Assembly: GCA_016946835.1 (NCBI GenBank)
Contig: JACVTC010000030.1
Span: 1,278,501 to 1,342,500, forward strand
Origin: Neocallimastix lanati (nom. inval.)
Taxonomy: Eukaryota > Neocallimastigomycota > Neocallimastigomycetes > Neocallimastigales > Neocallimastigaceae
DNA: 64,000 nucleotides
Direction of reading: 5' to 3'
The position numbers and the translations under genes were made by a program. Shown here piece by piece: positions 63,047 through 64,000 of the stretch. Each line of letters begins with the position of its first letter. Within the stretch, counting starts at the first letter, position 1. The notes beneath the pieces were generated by a model that was not told where the DNA came from, ran no database searches, and saw only the letters and a program-made list of their open reading frames with translations.

Positions 63047-64000
63047 ATTATATTTTTTTAAATTTACAATATTTTTCTTTTTTATTGAATCTATTTGTAT
63101 TTCAAGCTCCTTTCCCTTTTTAAATAAATCTGTAAATAATCCATCTGTACTACTAATTGAATCTTTTAATGAAGCTAGGTTTTTTTCAATATCTGATATA
63201 GTTTTTTCCCATTCTGAAGCTTCAAAATAATAATTATAGCAACAATAATAATATTAACAACAATATTATTTTAATATTTTAATATTATATTATGTTATAT
63301 TGAAATAATAATAATAATAATATTATTATTTATATAAATTAACTAAATATAACATACATTCTTTTTCTAGTATTTGAAATCTTTCTTCTTGAACTTTTTT
63401 CATTTCATTTAATTTTTCAATTACTATTCATATATATATATATATATATTTATTCACAAATTAATAGATTTATAATTTAATTAAATAATGTTATATTTTT
63501 GAATAAATATTTTAATTCGTTATTATATACCTTTCTTTTTTTCATTTTTTCTTTTTTCCTTAAATTGCTTTGACTTTTCATTCATATTTTTTGGATAAAC
63601 CGTTGAGGAACCAGAATTTAGTTTTAGTGTATCTAATAATTCATTCATATGGTCGTCTTTACTTAAATCAGATTTATCAGATTCAGTAAAATCTTTTTTC
63701 GTTTTATTGGTACTTTTATCATCATTTTCTGATTTATTTTTATTTCTAGATTTTGATTTAATTTTTTTCTCTTCCTCAACTTTTATTAATTTATTATCAG
63801 TTTTTTTTACTGCTCTTTTGTTTTCTTTTTCATCTATACTATTTTCTGCATTAGATCCTTTATTTTTATTTAAAATTTTCTCCTTTTCATTTTTGGCCAT
63901 TTTTCCACTTTTGGTATTGGATGAGTCGGCATCTGTTTTTTTTGAGGTGGTATTGCTATTATTTTCATTTTTATTCTTTTTTAAATCATTTTTGTTATTA
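62733..64000 (-). CDS. Lys-rich coiled-coil protein, partial (N-terminus beyond the window)
   Basis: Four exons are visible: 64000(open)-63531, 63423-63358, 63219-63068 and 62903-62733. All join in phase and end at a TGA. The frame stays open past the Met at 63900 to the window edge, so the true start may lie outside. The visible protein is about 285 residues. It begins with a Lys/Asn/Ser/Asp disordered part, then KKVIEKLNEMKKVQEERF.., SEWEKTISDIEKNLASLKD and FKKGKELEIQIDSIKK, which form a heptad-type coiled coil, then an acidic tail (AENTEDDDK) ending DIEPKSIVQKKN. The family is not recognised. It lies 969 bp upstream of the Sld2-Tubby start, same strand. Confidence 0.72.

Overview
The window looks like nuclear DNA of an anaerobic gut fungus (Neocallimastigomycota, the Piromyces/Neocallimastix/Anaeromyces group). 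It is extremely AT-rich with long A, T, AAT and AAAT tracts. Genes carry short AT-rich GT-AG introns (donors such as GTAAAT, GTATGT, GTAATT). One gene is a secreted GH11 xylanase ending in two fungal cellulosome-type dockerins. Several genes belong to families that act in cilia/flagella, as expected for a fungus with swimming zoospores. This assignment is inference from composition and gene content.

Layout. 1-4 kb: 3' parts of two non-LTR (LINE) retrotransposons, an inverted-repeat element and a giant AAT microsatellite. 5.9-10.4 kb: a decayed xylanase copy, 3 kb of noncoding DNA, then the intact GH11-dockerin xylanase. 11-15.9 kb: nested and degenerate LINE copies, one inside another with a 9-bp target duplication. 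15.9-17.1 kb: a minisatellite interrupted by a 326-bp island of normal GC content flanked by an 11-bp direct repeat. 17-29 kb: largely gene-free, with a Lys-rich decayed reading frame, a roughly 360-bp satellite (five landmarks) and heptamer arrays. 29.3-31.5 kb: a PHO80-type cyclin. 32.6-38.8 kb: a second LINE cluster, including a 3.6-kb element inserted in the hairpin loop of an older LINE 3' end. 39.9-41.1 kb: a secreted alpha/beta-hydrolase. 41-47 kb: noncoding.

47.1-64 kb is gene-dense: an RMD5/GID2 E3 ligase subunit, then ARL3 and adenylate kinase 7 (AK7) as a divergent pair, an unrecognised protein convergent with AK7, a nine-exon gene joining an Sld2-like N-terminus to a C-terminal Tubby domain, and a Lys-rich coiled-coil protein running off the right edge. 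For every multi-exon model I checked by hand that intron phases join in frame (ARL3 178 aa, AK7 724 aa, Sld2-Tubby 713 aa, cyclin 629 aa, RMD5 385 aa, hydrolase 323 aa).

ARL3, AK7 and Tubby-family proteins all work in cilia in other eukaryotes, so 50.3-61.8 kb reads as a flagellar gene neighbourhood. The strongest candidates for something undescribed are the Sld2-Tubby fusion, the GC island at 16.6 kb, the hairpins that follow the ORF in the LINE families, and the LINE insertion into a palindrome loop.
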